A stretch of DNA of 64,000 bases, from NCBI RefSeq assembly GCF_001562275.1, contig NZ_CP014304.1:1426001-1490000 (forward strand), in the 5' to 3' direction. Within the stretch, counting starts at the first letter, position 1. Every line of letters begins with the position of its first letter. Below are positions 40,493-48,988 of the stretch, piece after piece. The position numbers were made by a program, and so were the translations under genes. The notes under the pieces were generated by a model. It was not told where the DNA came from and searched no databases. It saw nothing but the letters and a program-made list of their open reading frames with translations. This DNA is from Hymenobacter sp. PAMC 26628. Its GTDB lineage: Bacteria; Bacteroidota; Bacteroidia; Cytophagales; Hymenobacteraceae.

Positions 40493-40640
40493 ACGGCACT
40501 TTAAGTGGTTCGGTAAGCCAAGCCCAACGCCTGGGGCCCCGATATAAAAAAAAGCAGATGCGCAGCAACCCCGGGCACTGTTCGTTGCTGTTGCCGGCGG
40601 CTCCGTGCGGCGGCGCGGCCCTGGGCGCTGAGTTACGTGA

Positions 40641-40648
40641 TAACTTTG
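40641..40648 (+). promoter_or_regulatory. -7 promoter box of the first LacI gene
   Basis: TAACTTTG matches TAnnTTTG, 81 nt before the ATG at 40730. A -33 element was not clear. Confidence 0.5.
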
Positions 40649-40729
40649 GTACGTTTACAAGCAAGCGCGGACCCGCGCGCTAGGGCGCCGCACGCAAGCC
40701 GGCGCGCCGGGCGAAGGGTCGTTAGCAGT

Positions 40730-41821
40730 ATGGAAAAAATTGCGGTACGCATCAAGGATATTGCCGCCAAGGCCAACGTGTCGGTGGGAACCGTGGACCG
40801 GGTGCTCCACAACCGGGGCCGGGTCTCGGAAAAAGTGCGGCAGAAAGTGCTGCTGATGATGGAGGAACTGGACTACGAGCCCAACCTGATTGCCCGCACG
40901 CTCGGCTCGAACCGCACCTACCAGCTGGCCGTGGTGCAGCCCGACCACCTCATCGACCCCTACTGGCAGGCCCCGTGGGACGGCATCGGCAAGGCCGCCA
41001 AGGAGCTCAAGCAGTACGGCGTCAACGTCACCATGTACCCCTACGAGCTCACGGAGGTGGCCTCGTTTGTGGCGCAGGCCGAGGCGGCCACGCGCTCCGA
41101 GCCCGACGGCATCCTCGTGGCGCCGCTGTTCTACCGCGAATCGCTGGCGTTTTTTGAGCGCTGGCAGGCGCAGCGCATTCCGTACGTGCTCTTCAATACC
41201 TACATCGCCGAGCTGCCCTCGCTGAGCTACGTGGGGCAGGACTCGTACCAGAGCGGGTTTTTGGCGGGCAAGCTGGTGCAGTTTGGGCAGGCCCGGCCGG
41301 GCACGTACCTCATCGCCCACATCGCCGAAGACATTGCCAACTCCGTGCACGTAACGCAGAAGGAGCGGGGCTTCCGCGACTACTTTGCCCAGCTGGCCGC
41401 CCAGAACGAAGCGGCTCCGGGGCCCCGCCCGGCCCCCGATGCCGTCGTTAGCATCGACCTGCCCGACCCGTCCGACCCATCATTTGCCCGGCAGCTGAAC
41501 CGGCTGCTCGACGACGCGGAAGTGAACCTGCGCGGCATTTTCGTGAGCACTTCCAAGGCTTACGAAATTGCGCCCTACCTGCAAGCCTACCACCGCGAGG
41601 ACGTGCGCCTGGTGGGCTACGACCTGCTGGAAAAGAACATTCACTTCCTCAACGAGAACGTGATTGACTTCCTCATCAACCAAAACCCGCACGAGCAGGG
41701 CTACCAGGGCGTTTTTGCACTGGCCGACCAGTTGGTTTTCAAGAAGGAAGTGCCCCCGCTGAAGTACCTGCCGCTCGACATCATCACCAAGGAAAACCTG
41801 CGCTATTACATAGAGAAATAG
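40730..41821 (+). CDS. LacI-family transcriptional regulator of the amino-sugar cluster
   Basis: A 363-residue LacI/GalR regulator. The HTH (about residues 6-55) reads VRIKDIAAKANVSVGTVDRV LHNRGRVSEKVRQ. The GTVDRVLHNRGRV variant belongs to the group with rhamnose/xylose-type periplasmic-binding-like effector domains. The effector domain begins at TYQLAVVQPDHLIDPYWQAP and ends with IDFLINQNPHEQGYQGVFAL and ENLRYYIEK. It is divergent from nagB, and the space between holds two palindromic operators that recur at susC. A sugar phosphate or amino sugar is the likely effector, by context only. Confidence 0.92.
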   Translation: MEKIAVRIKDIAAKANVSVGTVDRVLHNRGRVSEKVRQKVLLMMEELDYEPNLIARTLGSNRTYQLAVVQPDHLIDPYWQAPWDGIGKAAKELKQYGVNVTMYPYELTEVASFVAQAEAATRSEPDGILVAPLFYRESLAFFERWQAQRIPYVLFNTYIAELPSLSYVGQDSYQSGFLAGKLVQFGQARPGTYLIAHIAEDIANSVHVTQKERGFRDYFAQLAAQNEAAPGPRPAPDAVVSIDLPDPSDPSFARQLNRLLDDAEVNLRGIFVSTSKAYEIAPYLQAYHREDVRLVGYDLLEKNIHFLNENVIDFLINQNPHEQGYQGVFALADQLVFKKEVPPLKYLPLDIITKENLRYYIEK

Positions 41822-41848
41822 GGCCCCCAGCGCGGGGCAAACGCAACC

Positions 41849-41880
41849 AAAAAGCCCCGGCCAACTGGCCAGGGCTTTTT
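41849..41880. terminator. Bidirectional terminator
   Basis: AAAAAGCCCCGGCCA, ACT, GGCCAGGGCTTTTT. T runs on both strands serve the LacI gene ending at 41821 and the tRNA gene ending at 41880 from the other side. Confidence 0.85.
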
Positions 41881-41956
41881 GGTGGAGAATATCGGAGTCG
41901 AACCGATGACCTGTTGCTTGCGGAGCAACCGCTCTAGCCAGCTGAGCTAATCCCCC
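41880..41956 (-). tRNA. tRNA-Ala with CGC anticodon and an unusual C33
   Basis: Read on the minus strand: acceptor GGGGGAT/ATTCTCC with the G3-U70 wobble that marks tRNA-Ala, D-stem GCTC/GAGC, anticodon stem GTTGC/GCAAC with loop TCCGCAA, T-arm ATCGG-TTCGACT-CCGAT, A73 and an encoded CCA. Positions 34-36 read CGC, decoding GCG. Position 33, almost always U, is C here. The rest of the molecule matches standard Bacteroidota tRNA-Ala sequences as I recall them. The CCA joins directly to the terminator at 41849-41880. Confidence 0.88.
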
Positions 41957-42025
41957 AAGTGCCGGCAAACATACGGCGGCCGCCGCAAAAGCCCCGCATG
42001 GGGCCCCGCGGCGGCCGCCGCTGGC

Positions 42026-43468
42026 TTACCAGCCGGTGCGGTAGTCGCGCTTCACGAACTGGTTAACCTCGTCGAGGTTGGTGATGCGCATTTGCTGGTT
42101 GTCCCAGAGCAGCTTGCGGCCGCGGCCGGGGTAGTCGAAGCCCTGGCCCGTGGCCCGGGGCTTTTGCAGGTCGTAGCCGCGCACGGCCAGGTTGGCCATC
42201 AGCAGGGCCTCGGTGAGGGGGCCTGCCAGCGCGAAGGGCGAGCTGAGTTTCGTTTTGCCGGCGCCGGCCAGGCAGGCTTCTACCCACTGGCCGTAGTGGC
42301 CGTTGGCCTGGCCCGGCACGCGGGCCAGGGTCTGGGGCACCGTCACCTCCTGGTTGCGCGAGAGGGGCAGCAGGCGCGGGTTGTCGGCGTAGGTGCTGGC
42401 CATCATCTTGCCCTTGTCGCCGATGAAGAGAATGCCGTTGCCGCCGTCGCCAAACAGCTCGTTGGCGCCCAGCTCGTCGGGGCGCTCGGGCTGGATGCCG
42501 CCGTCCATCCAATGCATGGTAATGTCTTGCTTGGTTTTGGCGGTTTTGGGGAACGTGAGCGTGACGTGGCTGCTGGGGGGGCAGCTGTCGGGGAAGTAGC
42601 CGCGCTTAAACTCGTCGACGTACACGCTGCCCACGCTGGCCTGCACCGAGTTGGCGTACTGCAAGTCGAGCACCCGGAAGGGGGCCTCCATCAGGTGGCA
42701 GCCCATGTCGCCGAGGGCCCCCGTGCCGTAGGCCCACCAGCCGCGCCAGTTGAAGGGGATGAGGTGGTCGACGTAATCGCGCTTGGGGGCCGTGCCCAGC
42801 CACAAGTCCCAATCCAGCTCGGCGGGCGGCGTGGCCGCGGTAGTGGGCCAGGCAATGCCCTGGGGCCAGACGGGCCGGTCCGTCCAGCAGTAAACGGTGT
42901 GCACGTCGCCAATGGTGCCGGCGTCGTACCACTCCATCAGCTGGCGCACGCCGTCGTTGGACGAGCCCTGGTTGCCCATCTGGGTCACCACTTTGGGGTA
43001 CTTGCGGGCCGCCTCGGTGAGCGCACGGGCCTCGTAAATGTCGTGGGTCAGCGGCTTCTGCACGTACACGTGCTTGCCCATTTGCATGGCCGCCAGGGCC
43101 GGCATGGCGTGGTTGTGGTCGGGCGTCGACACCGATACCGCGTCGATGTGCTTGTGCTCTTTCTCCAGCATCTTCCGCCAGTCTTTGTAGTACTTGGCCT
43201 GAGGAAACGCTTTGCGCGAATTAGCAGCGCGGCGGTCGTCCACGTCGCAGAGGTAGGCGATGCGGGCCTTGCCGGTTTTGGCAAACATGGCAATGTCGCT
43301 TTCGCCCTTGCCGCCAGCGCCAATGCCAGCAATCAACAGCTGGTCGCTGGGGGCGGTGTAGCCCTTGCCGCCCAGCACGAAGCGCGGCACAATGAAAAAC
43401 GAGGCCGCGGCCAACGTGCTTTTCTTAACAAACTCGCGCCGGGAGGGCGCCTCGGGTACCTGGCTCAT
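42026..43468 (-). CDS. Gfo/Idh/MocA-family oxidoreductase with a twin-arginine signal
   Basis: A 480-residue NAD(P)-dependent oxidoreductase or GH109-like enzyme exported to the periplasm. The N-terminus SRREFVKKSTLAAASFFIVP is a Tat signal. The Rossmann fold starts at LLIAGIGAGGKGESD, DAVSVSTPDHNHA follows near residue 115, and YVQKPLTHD replaces the common EKP motif. A C-terminal domain contains WDLWLGTAPKRDY, the Gfo/Idh/MocA signature of Bacteroidota paralogues. The sugar substrate is unknown. It is a single gene with a hairpin upstream at 43550-43604. Confidence 0.9.
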   Translation of the reverse strand: MSQVPEAPSRREFVKKSTLAAASFFIVPRFVLGGKGYTAPSDQLLIAGIGAGGKGESDIAMFAKTGKARIAYLCDVDDRRAANSRKAFPQAKYYKDWRKMLEKEHKHIDAVSVSTPDHNHAMPALAAMQMGKHVYVQKPLTHDIYEARALTEAARKYPKVVTQMGNQGSSNDGVRQLMEWYDAGTIGDVHTVYCWTDRPVWPQGIAWPTTAATPPAELDWDLWLGTAPKRDYVDHLIPFNWRGWWAYGTGALGDMGCHLMEAPFRVLDLQYANSVQASVGSVYVDEFKRGYFPDSCPPSSHVTLTFPKTAKTKQDITMHWMDGGIQPERPDELGANELFGDGGNGILFIGDKGKMMASTYADNPRLLPLSRNQEVTVPQTLARVPGQANGHYGQWVEACLAGAGKTKLSSPFALAGPLTEALLMANLAVRGYDLQKPRATGQGFDYPGRGRKLLWDNQQMRITNLDEVNQFVKRDYRTGW

Positions 43469-43549
43469 AGGCGGGTAGGGGCAAAGGGTGGGAAAGAGAG
43501 GATAATTTCGAGGCGGAAGGTACAGAAAATTGCGATTTAGCTCCGCCCA

Positions 43550-43604
43550 CCACCGGCTTGTACCGGGTCGGCCGCGCCAGCGCCGGCCCGGTGCAAGCCG
43601 GTGG
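43550..43604. repeat. Inverted repeat hairpin upstream of the oxidoreductase
   Basis: CCACCGGCTTGTACCGGG pairs with CCCGGTGCAAGCCGGTGG with one mismatch around a 19-nt loop. It lies in the space between the divergent genes at 43468 and 43804. Its size and build resemble the hairpins at 17897 and 29679. Confidence 0.7.
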
Positions 43605-43733
43605 ATGCGAAGGCCGCGGCCGGGGCCCTGTCAGTGGCCAATGCCCGGCTTTGGCTGCCTGGGGGCCCGCCGCAACCCCCGAATGGCGACCGGCACCAAA
43701 CGGTTGCCTTTAAACTTTTGAATGTTTATCGGA

Positions 43734-43741
43734 TATATTTG
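43734..43741 (+). promoter_or_regulatory. -7 promoter box of a small membrane-protein gene
   Basis: TATATTTG matches TAnnTTTG, 62 nt before the ATG at 43804. Confidence 0.5.
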
Positions 43742-43803
43742 GATTGTATCAATCTGTTGGGCTCAGGTGGTTGGCATGCCTTTTTCCTGGAATTTCGCTG
43801 TTG

Positions 43804-43962
43804 ATGAACCGGCGCCGGGGCTTGGGCACGCTATTCCTGTTGCTGCAACCCACCATTATTGGCTGGGTAATTGGGGCCGTGGTAGCGGTGTACCGCGTGC
43901 GCGAGCTGCAACGGCGGCGGCGCAGCATCAGCCCGGCCAGCTGGGCCGCCACCATGTACTAG
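43804..43962 (+). CDS. Small membrane protein (52 residues), unknown
   Basis: A short frame starting MNRRRGLGTLFLLLQPTIIG has one hydrophobic stretch (about residues 8-30, ending WVIGAVVAVYRV) flanked by arginines (RRR before, RELQRRRR after). That is the charge pattern of a single-pass inner-membrane miniprotein. A -7 box lies 62 nt upstream. I do not recognise the family. The earlier in-frame ATG at 43744 would add 20 residues but sits right at the promoter. It could be a chance frame in high-GC DNA, but the AT-rich leader and promoter argue for a gene. Confidence 0.5.
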   Translation: MNRRRGLGTLFLLLQPTIIGWVIGAVVAVYRVRELQRRRRSISPASWAATMY

Positions 43963-44109
43963 CCGCGCCGGGGCCCCGGCGGCCCGCGCAAACGTAATAT
44001 TGGCGTAGCCGCGCACGGCCGCCCGCTGCCGACCTTTGCGCTCAGCCCGGGCCTAAGCCGGGCCGGCCGCCTGGGTTGGGCGGCGTTTTGCTGGCTCATT
44101 CCGCTCCGC

Positions 44110-46554
44110 ATGAAAATCGCTTTTGCCCTGGCCGCCGCCCTCGGCCTGCTGGCCGCCCGCCCGGCCGCCGCCCAAGTGCCCGCCGACGACCCCCGGGCCG
44201 CCAAAATTCTGCTGCCCAATGGCTGGTCGCTCACGCCGGCCGGGGGCCCCGCCCTGGCCCTCGGCGACCTGCCGCTGAACATGCAGCTCTCGCAATCGGG
44301 CCGGCTGCTGGCCGTTACCAACAACGGGCAGAGCACCCAAACGGTGCAGCTCATCGACCCGGTAACGCAAAAGCTGCTCGATGAGAAAGTCATCGGCAAG
44401 TCGTGGTACGGGCTGGCGTTCAACGCGGCGGCCGACCGACTCTACGTGTCGGGCGCCAACGACAACGTTATCCTGGCCTACCCCGTGGCCGCCCGCAAGC
44501 TGGGGGCCCCCGACACGCTGCGCCTGGGCAAGGCCTGGCCGAAGGAGAAAATCAGCCCCGCCGGCCTGGCCGTGGACGGGCCCCGGCAGCGCCTCTACAC
44601 CGTGACCAAGGAGGACAACGCGCTGTACGTCATTGACCTGAAAACCAAGCGTACGCTCAGCCGGCTAGCCCTGGGCCACGAGGCCTACGGGTGCCTGCTG
44701 GCGCCCGACGGCAACACGCTCTACATCAGCCTGTGGGGCGGCGATGAGCTGCTGGCCTACGACACCCGCACCGGCCAGATCCGGCAGCGCCTGGCCACCG
44801 AAAGCCACCCCAACGAGCTGATTCAGAGCCGCAGCGGCCGCTACCTGTTCGTGGCCAATGCCAACGACAACTCCGTGTCGGTGGTGGACGCCAAGAGCTG
44901 GAAGGTGCTCGAAACCATTTCCTCGGCCCTGTACCCCACCAAGCTCACCGGCTCGACGCCCAACGGCCTGGCCCTGAGCCCCGACGAGAAAACCCTCTAC
45001 ATCGCCAACGCCGACAACAACTGCCTGGCCGTGTTCGACGTGGCGGCGCCGGGCAAGAGCGTCCCGAAGGGCTTCATCCCCACGGGCTGGTACCCCACCT
45101 GCGTGCGCACGCTGGGCAAGCAGGTGCTGGTGGCCAACGGCAAGGGCTTTTCCTCGCTGCCCAACCCCCGGGGGCCCCAGCCGGTGAAGCGCACCGACAA
45201 CAGCGGCTACCAAAAGGGCATCATTAACGGACGCGAGCAGTACATCGGCGGGCTGTTCAAGGGCACGCTCTCGGTCATCCCAGCGCCGAGCGCGGCCCAG
45301 CTCAAGGCCTATTCGGCGCAAGTGTACGCCAATACGCCCTTCACGCCGGCCTTGGAAAAAGAAGCCTTGGGCGTAGCTGGGGGCCCTATTCCGCGCCGCG
45401 CGGGCCAGGCGTCGCCCATCAAGCACGTGTTCTACATCATCAAGGAAAACCGGACGTACGACCAGGTGCTCGGCGATATGCGCGAGGGCAACGGCGACTC
45501 GACGCTGTGCATTTTTCCGGAGCGCGTGACGCCCAACCACCACGCGCTGGCCCGCGAGTTCGTGCTGCTCGACAACTTCTACGTGAATGCCGAGGTGAGC
45601 GCCGACGGCCACAACTGGAGCATGGCCGCCTACGCCACCGACTACGTGGAGAAGTCGTGGCCCATCAGCTACGGCGGGCGCGGCGGCACCTACGACTTCG
45701 AGGGCACCCGCAAAATTGCCTACCCGCGCGACGGCTTCATCTGGGACTACTGCCAGCGCGCCGGCCGCAGCTACCGCAGCTACGGCGAGTTTGCCGAAAA
45801 CGGCAAAACGCCGCTCAAGTCGCTGGAAGGGCACATTTGCCCCAAGGCCCCGGGCTTCGACCTGGACGTGAAGGACGTGGACCGGGTGCGCATCTGGGCC
45901 CAGGACTTTGACTCGCTGCTGGCCCGCGGGGCCGTGCCCCAGTTCAGCACCATCCGCATCAGCAACGACCACACCAGCGGCCAGCGGCTGGGCAAAATCT
46001 CACCCATCTCGGCCGTGGCCGACAACGACCTTGCCTTGGGCCAGTTCGTGGAGCACCTCTCGCACAGCTCCATCTGGAACGAGTCGGTGGTGTTCGTGCT
46101 TGAAGACGATGCCCAGAACGGCCCCGACCACGTGGACGCCCACCGCTCGCCGGCCTTCGTCATCAGCCCCTACACCCGCCGCGGCGCCGTCGACCACACC
46201 CTCTACACCACGGCCGGGGTGCTGCGCACGATGGAGCTCGTCCTCGGTCTGCCGCCCATGAGCCAGTACGACGCCGCCGCGCGGCCGCTGTTCGGCGTGT
46301 TCCAGGCCGCGCCCGCCGGGGCCCCGTACCAAGCCAAAGCCGCCCGCGTGCCCCTCGACGCCCGCAACACCGCCTGGAACCGCAGCGCCGAGCGCTCGGC
46401 CAAGTTCAACCTGGCCCGCGAAGACGCCACCCCCGACCGCGACCTTACCGAGGTGGTCTGGAAGGCCATCCGGGGCGAAAACGCCGCCGTGCCGGCCCCC
46501 CGCCGCGGCGCCTTCCTGCGCCCCACGCCCAAACGCGACGACGACGACGATTGA
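44110..46554 (+). CDS. Beta-propeller/phosphoesterase fusion (YncE-like plus phospholipase C-type domain)
   Basis: An 814-residue secreted protein with a signal peptide (MKIAFALAAALGLLAARPAA A). Residues about 40-400 are a seven-bladed YncE-like propeller with repeated LALSPDEKTLYIANADNN-type blades. From about residue 435 there is an alkaline phosphatase-fold phosphoesterase of the PF04185 group: IKHVFYIIKENRTYDQVLGD, NAEVSADGHNWSMAAYATDY, ISNDHTSGQR and VFVLEDDAQNGPDHVDAHRS. These hold the expected metal ligands. The chain ends in a short acidic KRDDDDD tail. It may hydrolyse phosphodiesters or monoesters in the periplasm. Such fusions are common in Bacteroidota; the true substrate is not known to me. 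Confidence 0.9.
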   Translation: MKIAFALAAALGLLAARPAAAQVPADDPRAAKILLPNGWSLTPAGGPALALGDLPLNMQLSQSGRLLAVTNNGQSTQTVQLIDPVTQKLLDEKVIGKSWYGLAFNAAADRLYVSGANDNVILAYPVAARKLGAPDTLRLGKAWPKEKISPAGLAVDGPRQRLYTVTKEDNALYVIDLKTKRTLSRLALGHEAYGCLLAPDGNTLYISLWGGDELLAYDTRTGQIRQRLATESHPNELIQSRSGRYLFVANANDNSVSVVDAKSWKVLETISSALYPTKLTGSTPNGLALSPDEKTLYIANADNNCLAVFDVAAPGKSVPKGFIPTGWYPTCVRTLGKQVLVANGKGFSSLPNPRGPQPVKRTDNSGYQKGIINGREQYIGGLFKGTLSVIPAPSAAQLKAYSAQVYANTPFTPALEKEALGVAGGPIPRRAGQASPIKHVFYIIKENRTYDQVLGDMREGNGDSTLCIFPERVTPNHHALAREFVLLDNFYVNAEVSADGHNWSMAAYATDYVEKSWPISYGGRGGTYDFEGTRKIAYPRDGFIWDYCQRAGRSYRSYGEFAENGKTPLKSLEGHICPKAPGFDLDVKDVDRVRIWAQDFDSLLARGAVPQFSTIRISNDHTSGQRLGKISPISAVADNDLALGQFVEHLSHSSIWNESVVFVLEDDAQNGPDHVDAHRSPAFVISPYTRRGAVDHTLYTTAGVLRTMELVLGLPPMSQYDAAARPLFGVFQAAPAGAPYQAKAARVPLDARNTAWNRSAERSAKFNLAREDATPDRDLTEVVWKAIRGENAAVPAPRRGAFLRPTPKRDDDDD

Positions 46555-46618
46555 GGCGGCGCGTGGGCAGCGCGTTCGTGCCAGGGCCCCCAAATTAGGA
46601 CCCTGGTGCCCCCAAAGG

Positions 46619-46728
46619 CCGTCATGCTCATCTGGCGTCCACGCAGTGAAGCATCTCTCTCGCGTAAGTAATTAGGTTTACTCAGCGGGAAAGATGCTTC
46701 ACTGCGTGGACGCCAGATGAGCATGACC
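46619..46728. repeat. GAAGCATCT hairpin repeat with a longer arm, copy 4
   Basis: CGTCATGCTCATCTGGCGTC CACGCAGTGAAGCATCTYT is mirrored by AGATGCTTCACTGCGTGGAC GCCAGATGAGCATGACCG. The loop CGCGTAAGTAATTAGGTTTA is close to copies 2 and 3. The arms include a CATCTGGCGTCCACG segment absent from the other copies. It lies between convergent genes ending at 46554 and 46796. Confidence 0.9.
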
Positions 46729-46795
46729 GGCTTTTTGTAAGCCGCCCCTGAGCCCCTGAGCCCCGGGATTTAAAGGCCCGGGGCCCCAGCCGCCG

Positions 46796-48865
46796 TTAGC
46801 GGCCGTTGGCGTAGGTTTTGTGCTGGGGCCCCACGCCGGTGATGCGCACCGATTGCCAGCCGCTGGGCAGCGTGGTTTTGCGCTGCACAATGCCGGCGGG
46901 CGTAATGTCGAGCCCGCCGAAGCCCATGAGCACGGCTTGCAGCACGCCGCCCGCGCCGGTGGCGAAGTAGGGGTTGGTGCCGCCCTTGGTTTCGGCAATG
47001 ACGCGGAAGGGCGGCAGCAGGTTAGGTTCGTATGCGTCTTTGAACCACAGCTTGGCCTTGTCGGCGTTTCCGAGGCGCGAGTAGAGCAGCGCGAAGATGC
47101 CCTGCGTCATGGCCGGGGTGCCTTCGGTGGGCACGCGGGTTTCGTAGTAGGCCAAGTCTTTGCGGATCTGGGCGGGGTCGGTAATCGTCTTCAGCGGGTA
47201 GGCCAGCAGGTTCACATCGCCCTGCTTGATGCCCTCGCCGTGGTAGGTGGCGTACTCCTGGGTCACGCCGTCGGCCATTTTGAGGATGGGAATGTTCTGG
47301 GCCACGTGCAGCCAGTCGGGGTTGGCGCGCAGGCCCAGCAGCTGGGCGGTGGCGGTGGCGTTGCGCAGGTTCACCTGGGCCGCGGCGTTGGTGAAGGCGT
47401 CGTTGTCCACGTTCTCGGCCCACTCGTCGGAAGCCACCACGTTCTTGATGTCGTAGTGCCCGGGGCCGTTGCGCTCCACCCGGCTGGCCCAAAAGTCGGC
47501 CGTGGCCGAGAGGATGGGCCAGCCCTTCTCGCGCAGCCAGTCCTTGTCCTGCGTCACGCAGTAGTACTGCCAGGCAGCCAGCGCCACGCAGGCCGAAATG
47601 TGGTGCTCAAACGGTCCGCTCAGGGCCCACACCGGCGTTTCCTCCACGCCCGTGTCGGCGCTTTCCCAGGGGTACATGGCGCCCTGGTAGCCGTGGGCGA
47701 AGGCGTTGCGCCGGGCCGGCTCCAGGCGGCGGAAGCGGTACTCCAGCAGCGACTTGGCAATGTCGGGGTGCAGCACCAGCAGCGCCGGAAACATCCACAC
47801 GTCGGTGTCCCAGAACACGTGGCCGTTGTAGCCCAGGCCCGAGAGGCCCATCGGCGAGGGCGAGTAGTCGGTGCCCGCCCGCGAGAAGCTGTAGAGGTGG
47901 TACAGCATGCTGTGCACGTCTTGCTGGGCCTGGGCATCGCCGGTAATCTGAATGTCGCTCTGCCACAAATCCTTCCAGGCCTTGGCGTGGAAGTCGAGCA
48001 GGCGCTGGCGGCCCTCCAGGCGGGCAAAAATGGTGAGGCGCTCGGCCTCGTTCAGCGGGTCGGGGTGGTGGGCCGAGGTGATGGACGAGCCCGCAATGGC
48101 GTAGCCGTAGGTTTGACCGGCCTTCAGGGCCTTGCCGAATTTCATCAGGTGCATGTTGTTGTCCCACATCTCGTGGATGATGCGGGGCTCCTGCCCGTGC
48201 GGCTCCTCAAACAAAAAGCTGGTCGACGCGCACAGCTGAATCTTGCCCGTCGGGCTTTTGGCCGACGACGTGAGCAGGCTGAGCGTGGCGTGGGGCCTAT
48301 CGATTTCGTTGTAGTAGTTCTGCACGTCGCGCAGCGCGTCGGGGGCCTCCATCACGCTGGCGGCGGTCAGGTTCACGTCCTTTTTGGCCGTAATACTCAC
48401 GTCGAGCAGCACCGTGAAGGGCAGGTGGCGCAGCGCGTAGTACGTGTAGCGCACGGTAGCCTTGTCGGCGTAGTCGAAAGTGGTCGTCAGGGCCGCCCGC
48501 TGCATGTCCAGCTCCTGGCGGAAGTTGGTGGCCTCCTGGGGCCCCAGGCGCTTGCCGTCCACCTCCAGGTACATATTCAGCAGGTTGAAGCTGTTGAGGA
48601 AGTTGCTCACCCGGCCGCGGCCGTACTGGTCGTAGGCGCCGGCCAGCACCACGCTCTTCACCTGGAACGGCACCGGCGATGACACAATGCCAATCAGCCC
48701 GTTGGCTACCGTGGCACCGTAGTAGTGGTTGGGGTCCACCTTATCGGCGGCAATGCGCCAGGGGTCAACGGCCGTTTGGGCCCCCACGGGCCCCCAGGCG
48801 GCCGACCACAGCAGCGCCAGCGCGCCAAAAAACAGGCTCGATTTATTGCGAATAGTGCGTAGCAT
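46796..48865 (-). CDS. GH65-family glycosidase, periplasmic
   Basis: A 689-residue enzyme of clan GH-L, family GH65 (trehalose/kojibiose/maltose-type hydrolase or phosphorylase). A signal peptide (KSSLFFGALALLWSAAWGPV GA) places it in the periplasm. The family core includes GYNGHVFWDTDVWMFPALLV, ARRNAFAHGYQGAMYPWESADTG and SDEWAENVDNDAFTNAAAQV. The Glu of the DEWAENVDN segment is the likely general acid. Secreted forms are hydrolases as a rule, so an alpha-glucoside hydrolase role is likely but the linkage is unknown. It follows the fructan SusD gene but is separated from it by a hairpin terminator. Confidence 0.9.
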   Translation of the reverse strand: MLRTIRNKSSLFFGALALLWSAAWGPVGAQTAVDPWRIAADKVDPNHYYGATVANGLIGIVSSPVPFQVKSVVLAGAYDQYGRGRVSNFLNSFNLLNMYLEVDGKRLGPQEATNFRQELDMQRAALTTTFDYADKATVRYTYYALRHLPFTVLLDVSITAKKDVNLTAASVMEAPDALRDVQNYYNEIDRPHATLSLLTSSAKSPTGKIQLCASTSFLFEEPHGQEPRIIHEMWDNNMHLMKFGKALKAGQTYGYAIAGSSITSAHHPDPLNEAERLTIFARLEGRQRLLDFHAKAWKDLWQSDIQITGDAQAQQDVHSMLYHLYSFSRAGTDYSPSPMGLSGLGYNGHVFWDTDVWMFPALLVLHPDIAKSLLEYRFRRLEPARRNAFAHGYQGAMYPWESADTGVEETPVWALSGPFEHHISACVALAAWQYYCVTQDKDWLREKGWPILSATADFWASRVERNGPGHYDIKNVVASDEWAENVDNDAFTNAAAQVNLRNATATAQLLGLRANPDWLHVAQNIPILKMADGVTQEYATYHGEGIKQGDVNLLAYPLKTITDPAQIRKDLAYYETRVPTEGTPAMTQGIFALLYSRLGNADKAKLWFKDAYEPNLLPPFRVIAETKGGTNPYFATGAGGVLQAVLMGFGGLDITPAGIVQRKTTLPSGWQSVRITGVGPQHKTYANGR

Positions 48866-48901
48866 CCGAAAACGGGAAAACGGTGAAAAATGGCCTAAAA
48901 C

Positions 48902-48933
48902 AAAGGAGGATAAGCGTTGGCTTATCCTCCTTT
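48902..48933 (-). terminator. Terminator hairpin between SusD and GH65 genes
   Basis: AAAGGAGGATAAGC, GTTG, GCTTATCCTCCTTT is a perfect 14-bp stem. It follows the SusD stop on the minus strand and precedes the GH65 start at 48865. Confidence 0.75.
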
Positions 48934-48988
48934 GCGTGGTCGATGGGCAAGCGGCGCGGGGCCTCTGGGGCTCCGCGCCGCTTAGAGC

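Noticed and set aside
41880..41956. Reading the tRNA as tRNA-Arg (CCG)
   Set aside because: It would need a 9-nt loop or a shifted stem. The five-pair stem GTTGC/GCAAC and the G3-U70 pair fix it as tRNA-Ala(CGC).
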